This document shows, in pieces, positions 1 through 5,631 of a stretch of 9,792 nt of DNA (position 1 is its first letter; each line of letters opens with the position of its first letter). The stretch lies in the NCBI GenBank assembly GCA_021736565.1, contig JAIPFO010000111.1, positions 1-9,792 on the forward strand, given 5' to 3'. Made by a program: the position numbers and the translations under genes. The notes under the pieces are model-generated. The model was not told the origin of the DNA. It saw only the letters and a program-made list of their open reading frames with translations, and did no database searches. This DNA is from Phycisphaerae bacterium. GTDB lineage: Bacteria > Planctomycetota > Phycisphaerae > Sedimentisphaerales > SM23-30.

Positions 1-472
1 GGGGAAGTGTTCTCAAAAGGGCTAAGTCCGCCTGAATATCAGCATGGGCACCATGATCAAAGCAGGTATGGCTCAACGCCCCTGAGCCCCCCCCTACCGC
101 ATCAGTCAGCCGTCTGGCATCGCAGCGAATATCATCAAGACTTGGCTCGCTAAGCTCCAGGAAATGCTTACAGACCACAGGGTCGATATCTCGCTCCTTG
201 GAAATGCCATCCTGTAGAATTTTTTGCTCGAAAAAACGTGAGCTTTCCGGGATGGTTACCGTTTCGTCATGGCAGACATGATATTGACATGCCAGAAAAT
301 TTTTAGAAGGACTGCCAATCTCTACCACACATTTTTTACACGTCCCCCGTTGACCGCAAAAGGTATTCAGGGTAATACCAGCCCGCTCCGCGGCTTCGGT
401 AAGAGTGCTGTCGGTCTCAACGTTGACTCGTATGCCATCCGGCTGAAACAAAATCTCATGGGTTCTCATCAT
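1..472 (-). CDS. RACo-like [2Fe-2S]/ASKHA corrinoid-protein activator, N-terminal part (runs off left edge)
   Basis: I translated the minus strand by hand; the frame stays open from ATG at 472 (a second ATG follows at 469) to the window edge, about 157 codons. The N-terminus is a plant-type [2Fe-2S] ferredoxin domain with cysteines C39, C45 and C48 (CGQRGTCKKC) and C62 (FLACQ). Next come the PESSRFFEQKIL linker (about residues 74-85) and a PSLDDIRCDARRL segment, both typical of RACo/RamA-like proteins (DUF4445). These proteins use ATP and a low-potential electron to return Co(II) corrinoid methyltransferase proteins to Co(I); members are known to reactivate methionine synthases that lack their own activation domain. 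The C-terminal ASKHA ATPase domain lies outside the window. It is on the same strand as, and downstream of, the homocysteine methyltransferase/MTHFR gene, with a plus-strand gene between. The exact corrinoid partner is unknown. The upstream ribosome binding site is weak (GTGAG). Confidence 0.88.
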   Translation of the reverse strand, partial: MMRTHEILFQPDGIRVNVETDSTLTEAAERAGITLNTFCGQRGTCKKCVVEIGSPSKNFLACQYHVCHDETVTIPESSRFFEQKILQDGISKERDIDPVVCKHFLELSEPSLDDIRCDARRLTDAVGGGSGALSHTCFDHGAHADIQADLALLRTLP

Positions 473-686
473 TCAAGCTCACTTTCAAATAGGTTGACTT
501 TCGCACTTTTTTGTGCCCTGATCCCTGTGCAGCAGACTCACGTGTCAAAATCAATCTTTCGTCCCAAAACACCCCTTAAGATTCGGGTCATTGCCCCAAA
601 TATTCTTTTGCCGCTGGTGTCGCATATGGGGTCATCGCCTCATCGGTTGGAATAATTCGCTAACTACAATCGTGAGTAACGTCCAT

Positions 687-714
687 ATAATATCATGTGT
701 GACCACATTTTCAA
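687..714 (-). promoter_or_regulatory. Predicted sigma-70-type promoter with a palindrome in its spacer
   Basis: Read on the minus strand: -35 TTGAAA (714-709), a 16-base spacer, -10 TATTAT (692-687). The spacer contains the palindrome ATGTG-GTCA-CACAT (708-695), a plausible operator that would occlude RNA polymerase if bound. The expected start near 680 gives the activator gene a leader of about 200 bases. This is prediction from consensus matching only. Confidence 0.4.
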
Positions 715-802
715 GTGCAAAACACAGTTATTAAGTTTAAAAAGGAGGGGTAGAGATAAATTATAATTTTTTGACTAATTGATATATTTTTCTGGTCGAT
801 GT

Positions 803-833
803 AAAAAAAGAAGCCCGATACAGTTATCAGGCT
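803..833 (-). terminator. Intrinsic terminator, minus strand
   Basis: On the minus strand the RNA forms a 9-bp stem, AGCCUGAUA pairing UAUCGGGCU with one U-G wobble and a 4-base loop, directly followed by UCUUUUUUU. On the plus strand the same position becomes a C-A mismatch and the U tract is poor, so the minus orientation is the functional one. The nearest convincing minus-strand gene upstream is the methyltransferase/MTHFR gene ending at 1265. Confidence 0.65.
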
Positions 834-952
834 ATATCTTTCTGTATGTAATGGAAATCATATTTGACACCCGTGCCCTAAGTTCTTTGCCAGCTGTTTT
901 TGGAATGAAGATCATTTAACCCGGCAGTCATATTTACGATGGAGATATACAC

Positions 953-1213
953 ATGGAGCTAGTAGTCACTGAAAAAAAAGACCTTAATTCGCGATTGATC
1001 TCTTTACAGGACAAACGCGACGAGATAGACCAGCAGATCAAATTGTTGGAAAGGTCTATATTCTTCTTTGAGAATATTGTAACCTGTAATGGCCAGGACA
1101 TGCCGGAACTGGAGCAGTTCAAAAACACCCTCAAAAAGGCACAAATGACGCGTAAAGGCCTCGATCTGGCCCTTACGTCGTGCATGATCAAACGGGAAAC
1201 AGCCCTCTATTAA
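953..1213 (+). CDS. Small hypothetical coiled-coil protein (86 aa)
   Basis: The ATG start has a GGAG ribosome binding site 8 bases upstream. The protein is charged and almost entirely helical in character: heptad-like hydrophobic spacing from about residue 8 to 36 (RLISLQDKRDEIDQQIKLLE) and again at 52-72, with a short break containing NGQDMPE. There is no signal peptide or membrane segment, so it is probably cytoplasmic. I do not recognise the family and assign no function. It is monocistronic and convergent with the gene ending at 1265. Two minus-strand open frames overlap it, but neither looks protein-like or has a good start site. Confidence 0.68.
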   Translation: MELVVTEKKDLNSRLISLQDKRDEIDQQIKLLERSIFFFENIVTCNGQDMPELEQFKNTLKKAQMTRKGLDLALTSCMIKRETALY

Positions 1214-1264
1214 CCAGCCCTGCCCCACGATGACAACCTCTTTTTTTTTGCAGGCCAACGGGCA

Positions 1265-3109
1265 TTATAGTTTGTTGAGGACTGCCAATGAGGTTTCTAC
1301 CTTTCCGAATGGTGCGCTAACCGCAAACCCTTCGACTTTATCCTCGATCGCTCTGACGAGTTCACGGGCGATCTCTATTCCCATTTTCTGACCATCCTCA
1401 CGCGTTTTCGCCTTGCTCATCCGCTCCAGAATGCTATTTGGCACAACCACGCCAGGGACTTCATTGGCCATAAATTCGGCGTTTTTATAGCTGGCAAACG
1501 GCCATATCCCCGCGACGATCGGAATTCGAAACGGTTCAATTTTATCCAGAAATCTCAGGAGCATATCGGCGTCAAAAATAGGCTGCGTTATGGCATATTC
1601 AGCTCCGGCCCGTACTTTCTGGGAAAATCGCTCAACTTCCCTGTCAATATCCGTCGCAACGGGATTGGCACCAACGCCCAAAATCAGCGATAATGGGGGT
1701 GAAAAGGTGTTATTCCCAATATCAATACCTTGATTGAGATTTTTAACCACCCGGGTGAGTCCTATCGCGTCCAGGTCAAAAACGGCCGTTGCATCGGGAT
1801 AATCGCCCAGCTTTGGGGGATCACCGGTAATAATCAGCACATTTCGCAAACCAATCGCCTCAACGCCCAGTATGTCGGATTGGATCCCGATTATGTTTCT
1901 ATCGCGGCAGCAGACGTGTAAAATAGCCTCAAGCCCCGTTTCCTGAAGGATCCTGACAGCGGTAATCATCGGGGAGACGCGAGAACTGGCCCGGGGGCCG
2001 TCGGGGATATTAATCGCGTCAATCCCATGCTCTTTACAATAGAGGGCCTTTTGGAGGATAACATCAAGGTTTGCACCTCGCGGCGGGGTAATTTCAACCG
2101 AGGTCACCTTTTCACCGGTGGCAAGCTTTCGGCCAAAAGACGATTTCTCGGCAAGGGTCATTTCGGGTTGGCCTTTGGGGCTGGCGGCTTCACGGGTGGT
2201 GAGATGAACGACTGGCCGCTGTGTGACCAGGGCCCTATCCAAGGCCCTGACAGCCTTTACGAGTTCCTGTATGTGCCTGGGCGTTGTGCCACAGCAACCG
2301 CCAATGATCTTCACCCCTTTTTCAAAGAACCGTTTGCCATATTCCGCCATATACTCTGGCGTGCTCATGTAGATCATACGCCCTTCCACTTCACGGGGCA
2401 AACCGGCATTGGGCTGTATGGAAATGGGTTTATCGGTGACTTTCTGGATCAATTCAAGACTGTTGAGCATGTCGGATGGGCCAATAGCACAGTTGAGACC
2501 GATGACCGAGACCGCCGGGTGGTTGGCAATGGGTCGGATCGCGTCATCAATACGTTGGCCATAGATCGTTTCCTGGTGTTCATTGGTGGTTATCTGTGCG
2601 ACAATGGGAAGGCTGGTGACGCTTTGGGCCGCGTCGAGTGCCACCAGGAGTTCATCGGGATTTGTAAACGTTTCCAGGATCAAAAAATCAATACCGTGGA
2701 GCGATTTTATTTGCCGTGCGAAAATCTGCTGCGCCACTTGCGGCTCAAGGCTCCCAAAAGGACGTAACTGACCCCCTAATGGCCCTACCGACCCGGCAAT
2801 CATCACCCCGCTTTGGGCCACGGCACGCTGTGCGATTTCTACCGCCGCCTGGTTCACCTGTTCAACCTTATCACCCAGGCCGAACTTTCCTAATTTAAGC
2901 TCGTTGGCCCCGAAGGAATTGGTCTCAATAAAATCAGCGCTCGCCTCAATGTAGGATAAGTGTATTTTCTCTACAAGCGATGGGTTTGTAAGGTTAAGCT
3001 CGTCGAAACAGGTGTTTAAAAAGATCCCATTCTGATAGAGCATCGTCCCCATGGCGCCATCACCAATAATAACCTGACGGCCAAGCATTTCTAAAAATTG
3101 TCTACTCAT
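1265..3109 (-). CDS. Bifunctional homocysteine S-methyltransferase / 5,10-methylenetetrahydrofolate reductase
   Basis: A two-domain cytoplasmic enzyme of the Bacillus YitJ type (614 aa here; YitJ is about 612). Residues 1-290 form the homocysteine S-methyltransferase domain: GDGAMGT at 16-22, and the zinc/thiolate-binding cysteines C207 (GLNC) and C272-C273 (GGCCGTTP). Residues about 330-610 form the MTHFR (MetF) flavoprotein domain, with the catalytic Glu at 339 (VEITPPRG), Asp at 430 (ITGDPP) and Gln at 509 (TQPIFD). It would make 5-methyl-THF from methylene-THF and transfer a methyl group to homocysteine. There is no cobalamin-binding domain, so the methyl donor of the first domain is uncertain. 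I chose ATG at 3109 because it has AAAGG 5 bases upstream and gives the usual family N-terminus. A TTG at 3154 would add 15 residues and coincides with the end of the upstream repeated element. Confidence 0.92.
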   Translation of the reverse strand: MSRQFLEMLGRQVIIGDGAMGTMLYQNGIFLNTCFDELNLTNPSLVEKIHLSYIEASADFIETNSFGANELKLGKFGLGDKVEQVNQAAVEIAQRAVAQSGVMIAGSVGPLGGQLRPFGSLEPQVAQQIFARQIKSLHGIDFLILETFTNPDELLVALDAAQSVTSLPIVAQITTNEHQETIYGQRIDDAIRPIANHPAVSVIGLNCAIGPSDMLNSLELIQKVTDKPISIQPNAGLPREVEGRMIYMSTPEYMAEYGKRFFEKGVKIIGGCCGTTPRHIQELVKAVRALDRALVTQRPVVHLTTREAASPKGQPEMTLAEKSSFGRKLATGEKVTSVEITPPRGANLDVILQKALYCKEHGIDAINIPDGPRASSRVSPMITAVRILQETGLEAILHVCCRDRNIIGIQSDILGVEAIGLRNVLIITGDPPKLGDYPDATAVFDLDAIGLTRVVKNLNQGIDIGNNTFSPPLSLILGVGANPVATDIDREVERFSQKVRAGAEYAITQPIFDADMLLRFLDKIEPFRIPIVAGIWPFASYKNAEFMANEVPGVVVPNSILERMSKAKTREDGQKMGIEIARELVRAIEDKVEGFAVSAPFGKVETSLAVLNKL

Positions 3110-3149
3110 TACTACCTTTGACTCCCAGGCCAAACGTTGATTTGCATCG

Positions 3150-3208
3150 TTCAAATCAGCCTTTAAGATGGGGAAACGGGCTTCAGAAATATTTATGATG
3201 CCAGCGTC
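3150..3208 (-). repeat. Repeated ~60-bp leader element, copy 2 (upstream of methyltransferase/MTHFR)
   Basis: Aligned by hand with the reverse complement of 5537-5596, about 49 of 60 columns match with one gap. Read towards the gene it starts with the near-palindrome GACGCTGGCATC, continues with a GAAGCCCGTTTCCCCATCTT core, and ends in AAAGGCTGATTTGAA, a Shine-Dalgarno-like sequence plus the TTG codon at 3154. It would lie in the 5' leader of the mRNA. Function unknown. Confidence 0.75.
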
Positions 3209-3257
3209 ATTTATTGTTTTTTTAATAAGAAATTATGCGGCTTATGCCTTTTCAAAA

Positions 3258-3287
3258 AGTATAGACGTCATCATAGATAAATAGCAA
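3258..3287 (-). promoter_or_regulatory. Predicted promoter of the methyltransferase/MTHFR gene
   Basis: Minus strand: -35 TTGCTA (3287-3282), an 18-base spacer, -10 TATACT (3263-3258). The spacer carries GATGACGTC, which resembles the palindromic end of the nearby repeated element. Transcription would start near 3250, leaving a leader of about 140 bases that includes the element at 3150-3208. Confidence 0.38.
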
Positions 3288-3333
3288 GATAAAAGTGGCC
3301 GGCATATGTTTGAAACAATTTTTTTTCAGATGC

Positions 3334-3362
3334 TTGATTTTTCTGGCAATATTGCTTAAAAT
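3334..3362 (+). promoter_or_regulatory. Predicted promoter of dprA
   Basis: Plus strand: -35 TTGATT (3334-3339), a 17-base spacer, -10 TAAAAT (3357-3362), then about 60 bases to the dprA start. It lies back to back with the predicted promoter of the divergent methyltransferase gene. Consensus match only. Confidence 0.4.
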
Positions 3363-3426
3363 TTGCATTCGGAAAGTAAATATTAGGTAACCTGTAACCC
3401 GGTATGCAAGCGCAGCGAGAATTAAA

Positions 3427-4671
3427 ATGTCATCAGAGAAGCATGAAACCCCAAAAAAAAGTCGTTTTTCATTATTAAAATCGCCTTTTGATGCGATAAA
3501 AAATATTTCTCAAAAAAAACATGACGATGATGAGAGAGAAAATATCGCCAAATGGCTTCGTTTGCACCTGACCGACCAGGTGGGTTCGCGTACGTTTGCC
3601 AAGTTGCTGGATTATTTCGGTGATATTGACAGCATAATCCATGCCTCGCCCTACCAGCTTTCACAGGTACAAGGCATTTCTCTCAAAAAGGGGACGAAGA
3701 TCGCTGCCGGCCGGGATGATATTGATGTCGATGAGGAACTTGCCCTGGCGGATAAGCTGGGCGTAGAGATCATTACGATTGAATCGGAGGCTTACCCCCC
3801 CCACCTCAAAGCTATAAATGACCCGCCACACGTACTTTACGTCAAAGGTAGCCTTACCCGTTCGGATAAAATAGCGATAGCGGTTGTTGGCTCGCGGGGG
3901 TGTAGTCAGTACGGACAGGAGCAGGCGGCACACCTGAGCCATCTTCTGGCGGCTGCAGGGTTTACGATTATTTCAGGATTGGCCCGCGGGATTGATTCAG
4001 CCGCTCATCGGGGCGCTATTGCCGCCAAGGGACGGACCATAGCGGTTCAGGGCTGCGGGTTAGCGAATATATACCCCCCTGAGAATAAAGAACTTGCAAC
4101 ATTAATTACCCGGCATGGTGCGGTCGTCAGTGAGCTACCTCTACGCGCTGAACCGATCGCCAGAAACTTTCCGAAACGCAACCGCATCATTGCGGGAATG
4201 TCGCTGGCTACCCTGGTGGTGGAGGCTCGTATGCGATCAGGGGCTCAGATTACCGCTCGGTTGGCAATGGAATACAACCGGGATGTTATGGCGATACCTG
4301 GGAGAATTGATGCTCCGGGATCCGCTTTGCCGCATCAGCTTATTAAGGATGGGGCTGTTTTGGTAGAATCGATACAGGATATTATTGATAACATTGGGAA
4401 GGTAGGCGAAATTCTCAAAGACCATACCGCCGAAACCTCTAAAAACGCTGAAGAACAGGTCGAGCCGACACTTTTTGACATAAAGCAACTGAATTTAACC
4501 GAACCGGAAGCTAAAATCGTCGATTTTCTCGATCGTGAATCGGTGCACATCGACCAGATCATCACCGGAACCCAACTTCCAGCCGGCCCAATCAATGCCG
4601 CGGTGACTTCGCTCCAACTGAAAGGCGTGATCAAGCAGCTTCCAGGGAATTATTACCAGAAGCGTCAGTGA
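3427..4671 (+). CDS. dprA: DNA-processing protein DprA
   Basis: DprA binds incoming single-stranded DNA in the cytoplasm during natural transformation and loads RecA. Here it is 414 aa, somewhat long because of a Lys/Asp-rich extension of about 35 residues at the N-terminus. Helix-hairpin-helix-like residues at about 40-100 follow. Next is the Rossmann-type DprA core with VVGSR (153-157), SGLARGID (183-190), GCGLANIYPPEN (209-220), FPKRNRIIAG (248-257) and VVEA (264-267). A C-terminal winged-helix domain occupies about 355-410. The usual S-x-G-x-N-x-L-I stretch reads SALPHQLI (299-306), a modest variation. The ATG at 3427 has only a weak ribosome binding site (GCGAGAATTAAA), but no other start fits better. 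It is a single gene, divergent from the methyltransferase gene and convergent with pilZ. Whether the organism is naturally competent cannot be told from this window. Confidence 0.95.
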   Translation: MSSEKHETPKKSRFSLLKSPFDAIKNISQKKHDDDERENIAKWLRLHLTDQVGSRTFAKLLDYFGDIDSIIHASPYQLSQVQGISLKKGTKIAAGRDDIDVDEELALADKLGVEIITIESEAYPPHLKAINDPPHVLYVKGSLTRSDKIAIAVVGSRGCSQYGQEQAAHLSHLLAAAGFTIISGLARGIDSAAHRGAIAAKGRTIAVQGCGLANIYPPENKELATLITRHGAVVSELPLRAEPIARNFPKRNRIIAGMSLATLVVEARMRSGAQITARLAMEYNRDVMAIPGRIDAPGSALPHQLIKDGAVLVESIQDIIDNIGKVGEILKDHTAETSKNAEEQVEPTLFDIKQLNLTEPEAKIVDFLDRESVHIDQIITGTQLPAGPINAAVTSLQLKGVIKQLPGNYYQKRQ

Positions 4672-4687
4672 TCGAATAAAAGAATTA

Positions 4688-5068
4688 TCAGACTTTATCG
4701 CCATGATCATTTACGAACGCCGTGTTGAATTCCAACCCGACCTTTACCTGGGTTGAACGAACAGAGTCGCTTCGATCAATCCGAACGATCCTGGCGGTTT
4801 TAATGCGTGCAAACTGGCCCTTGGATTTTGCCATGGCTTGAGATCGTGGGAAATTCACCTCGACCTCCTGGCCTTTCCGGAGAGGAACCATCATCGGCAA
4901 GGTCACTAACGCCCCGGAACGGGAAACATTTAAGCCCTTACCATTAAAGAACTTAGATAGTTTGGGGTGCCAAACACTTATCGGCCAGTTCACCTGGGTC
5001 CGCCTTGAACTTCGCTGTTCATTTTCATGAGTCACGGCTTTATCTGTCTTCATTGTTTTTATAATCAT
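4688..5068 (-). CDS. PilZ domain protein (c-di-GMP receptor)
   Basis: A 126-aa single-domain PilZ protein with the c-di-GMP contacts intact: the RxxxR motif at R19-R23 (RSSRR) and the N/D-x-S-x-x-G motif at N47-V-S49-R-S-G52. A beta-barrel-like run follows up to about residue 117 (LRKGQEVEVNFP, ARIVRID, KVGLEF). Such proteins change partner activity when c-di-GMP is bound, often in motility, adhesion or polysaccharide secretion; no partner gene is visible here. I chose ATG at 5068 because it has GGAG 7 bases upstream. A TTG at 5092 would add 8 unlikely residues. Its stop is 16 bases from the dprA stop, with no terminator between them, so the two convergent transcripts probably overlap. A stretch of more than 500 bases without genes lies upstream. 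Confidence 0.88.
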   Translation of the reverse strand: MIIKTMKTDKAVTHENEQRSSRRTQVNWPISVWHPKLSKFFNGKGLNVSRSGALVTLPMMVPLRKGQEVEVNFPRSQAMAKSKGQFARIKTARIVRIDRSDSVRSTQVKVGLEFNTAFVNDHGDKV

Positions 5069-5111
5069 CCAAATTCTCCAACGACCTGACAAGATCGTCT
5101 GTTATACACCC

Positions 5112-5129
5112 ATTAACGACGCCAACGTC
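5112..5129 (-). promoter_or_regulatory. Possible third, partial match to the palindromic end of the repeated element, upstream of pilZ
   Basis: This 18-base stretch matches 14 of 18 positions of 3191-3208 (copy 2). Read towards pilZ it is GACGTTGGCGTC plus GTTAAT. The rest of the 60-bp element is absent. It lies about 45-60 bases upstream of the pilZ start. If the palindrome is an operator, the three genes could share a regulator. Confidence 0.3.
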
Positions 5130-5131
5130 CT

Positions 5132-5149
5132 ATCCCGATCAATCGGGAT
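5132..5149. repeat. 18-bp palindrome in the pilZ upstream region
   Basis: ATCCCGAT-CA-ATCGGGAT: two perfect 8-base arms around a 2-base centre, 64-81 bases upstream of the pilZ start codon. The short centre favours a protein-binding DNA site over an RNA hairpin, and no U tract follows on either strand, so it is not a terminator. Confidence 0.55.
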
Positions 5150-5290
5150 TTGACGCCCATTTTACAGCTCTTAAAAGGGGTTTAAAGGCTGGAAAATGGC
5201 TTTTGACACATGAGTCATGACTAACAGATATTCAAATAGAAAAATAATTCAGGTCTATAGATTTATACATCGGCACATGCCCCGGACATA

Positions 5291-5321
5291 TTAATTGAAT
5301 TGTATAGGAATTTGTAATTTT
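5291..5321 (+). repeat. AT-rich element shared with 9632-9662
   Basis: The core ATTGAATTGTAT is followed by G, AATTTG and TTTT runs. About 26 of 31 positions match the stretch at 9632-9662 in the same orientation. Both lie in long gene-free regions upstream of plus-strand genes. It could be a promoter/UP element or a regulator site; its AT richness makes chance similarity possible. Confidence 0.4.
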
Positions 5322-5341
5322 AAGCAGAATATCGGATCGGG

Positions 5342-5355
5342 CCTGAACATTCAGG
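5342..5355. repeat. 14-bp palindrome
   Basis: CCTGAA-CA-TTCAGG, two perfect 6-base arms, in the gene-free region about 280 bases upstream of the YhdH-family gene. There is no terminator-like U tract. It may be a regulator site; nothing else supports it. Confidence 0.35.
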
Positions 5356-5536
5356 GGCATCGCTGCTTATTGCAACTTGATCCGCGATTTTAGCCGGTTC
5401 CAAAAGAAGAACTAAGTAGAACATTTGCTTCAAAAATCTTGAGTTTTCGAGATAGATTTGATAGTCTGTTAAAAAAGAGGCTCAGCGGGATAGCCGGGGC
5501 TGAAATATACAATGTTATATGGGAAATATCAAGTTA

Positions 5537-5596
5537 GACGCCAGCGTCATAAGTCTTTTTGGAGCCTGTTTCCCGCATCTTAAAGGGTGATATGAA
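5537..5596 (+). repeat. Repeated ~60-bp leader element, copy 1 (upstream of YhdH-family gene)
   Basis: Same element as 3150-3208, and the same orientation relative to the downstream gene. It starts with GACGCCAGCGTC, has the core GGAGCCTGTTTCCCGCATCT, and ends in AAAGGGTGATATGAA, where an ATG (5592) occupies the position of the TTG in copy 2. It lies 36-95 bases upstream of the YhdH-family start codon. Confidence 0.75.
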
Positions 5597-5619
5597 AAAC
5601 GAAAAACGACTTATGACGT
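5544..5619 (+). promoter_or_regulatory. Long predicted leader hairpin ending at the YhdH-family ribosome binding site
   Basis: CGTCATAAGTC plus TTTTT (5545-5560) pairs with AAAAA-C-GACTTATGACG (5602-5618): 16 pairs with one bulged C, plus a G-U pair at the base (5544 with 5619). The loop (5561-5601) contains the core of the repeated element and the AAAGGG ribosome binding site of a possible leader ORF. The stem ends one base before the GAGG (5620-5623) that serves the gene at 5632, so folding could influence its translation. The predicted pairing is seen directly; the function is inference. Confidence 0.55.
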
Positions 5620-5621
5620 GA
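5592..5621 (+). CDS. Possible 9-codon leader peptide upstream of the YhdH-family gene
   Basis: ATG at 5592 with AGGG 4 bases upstream opens a 9-codon frame, MKNEKRLMT, ending at TGA 5619-5621. The stop overlaps the GAGG ribosome binding site of the next gene, and the ORF lies inside the hairpin loop and right arm, an arrangement seen in leader-peptide control. The composition (two Lys, one Arg, two Met) does not point clearly to an attenuation amino acid. With so short an ORF, chance occurrence is a real possibility. Confidence 0.25.
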   Translation: MKNEKRLMT

Positions 5622-5631
5622 GGATCATGTT

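Larger units (their letters stand above)
473..952. other. Gene-free stretch between activator gene and small coiled-coil gene
   Basis: No convincing coding region. It holds the putative leader and promoter of the minus-strand activator gene, a minus-strand intrinsic terminator (803-833), and the ribosome binding site of the plus-strand gene at 953 (GGAG at 941-944). Inside the putative activator leader there is an imperfect stem with CCCCA (594-598) pairing TGGGG (627-631), and a direct repeat GGGTCAT (585-591 and 629-635). I could not match these to a known riboswitch. A TTGACA box lies at 864-869 before the 953 gene, but I see no good -10 box at the right distance. Confidence 0.6.
5069..5536. 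other. Long gene-free region between pilZ and the YhdH-family gene
   Basis: Together with the leader element to 5631, this is about 563 bases with no supportable protein gene. It contains the 5132-5149 palindrome, the GACGCCAACGTC box (5118-5129), a TTGACA box at 5203-5208 followed by the palindrome CATGAGTCATG (5209-5219), an AT-rich element shared with 9632-9662, and the palindrome CCTGAA-CA-TTCAGG (5342-5355). It must hold the promoters of both flanking genes, but I cannot place them with confidence. Confidence 0.6.

Noticed and set aside
535..550. TTTTGACAC-R-TGAGTC box at 535-550 (minus) and 5201-5216 (plus), 15 of 16 identical
   Set aside because: By rough estimate about one such near-match pair is expected by chance in a window of this size, and neither copy has a good -10 box at promoter spacing.
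269..655. 128-aa plus-strand open frame
   Set aside because: It lies opposite the corrinoid activator frame, which has clear ferredoxin motifs; its own product has no recognisable pattern and no good ribosome binding site.
934..1258. Two minus-strand open frames (85 and 84 aa) over the coiled-coil gene
   Set aside because: Their compositions look random and they lack good start sites. The plus-strand frame has a ribosome binding site and a regular coiled-coil pattern. The nearby minus-strand terminator keeps a small doubt.
1214..1264. T9 run (1241-1249) as an intrinsic terminator of the coiled-coil gene
   Set aside because: There is no stable hairpin directly before the run; the only pairing found (CCTGC/GCAGG) spans the T run itself.
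2027..2767. 246-aa plus-strand open frame
   Set aside because: It is antisense to the conserved methyltransferase/MTHFR coding region, and its low-complexity composition follows from the codon pattern of the real gene.
3110..3250. Known SAM, SAH, THF or cobalamin riboswitch in the methyltransferase/MTHFR leader
   Set aside because: I could not find the conserved core sequences of these classes by eye. An Rfam/Infernal search would settle it.
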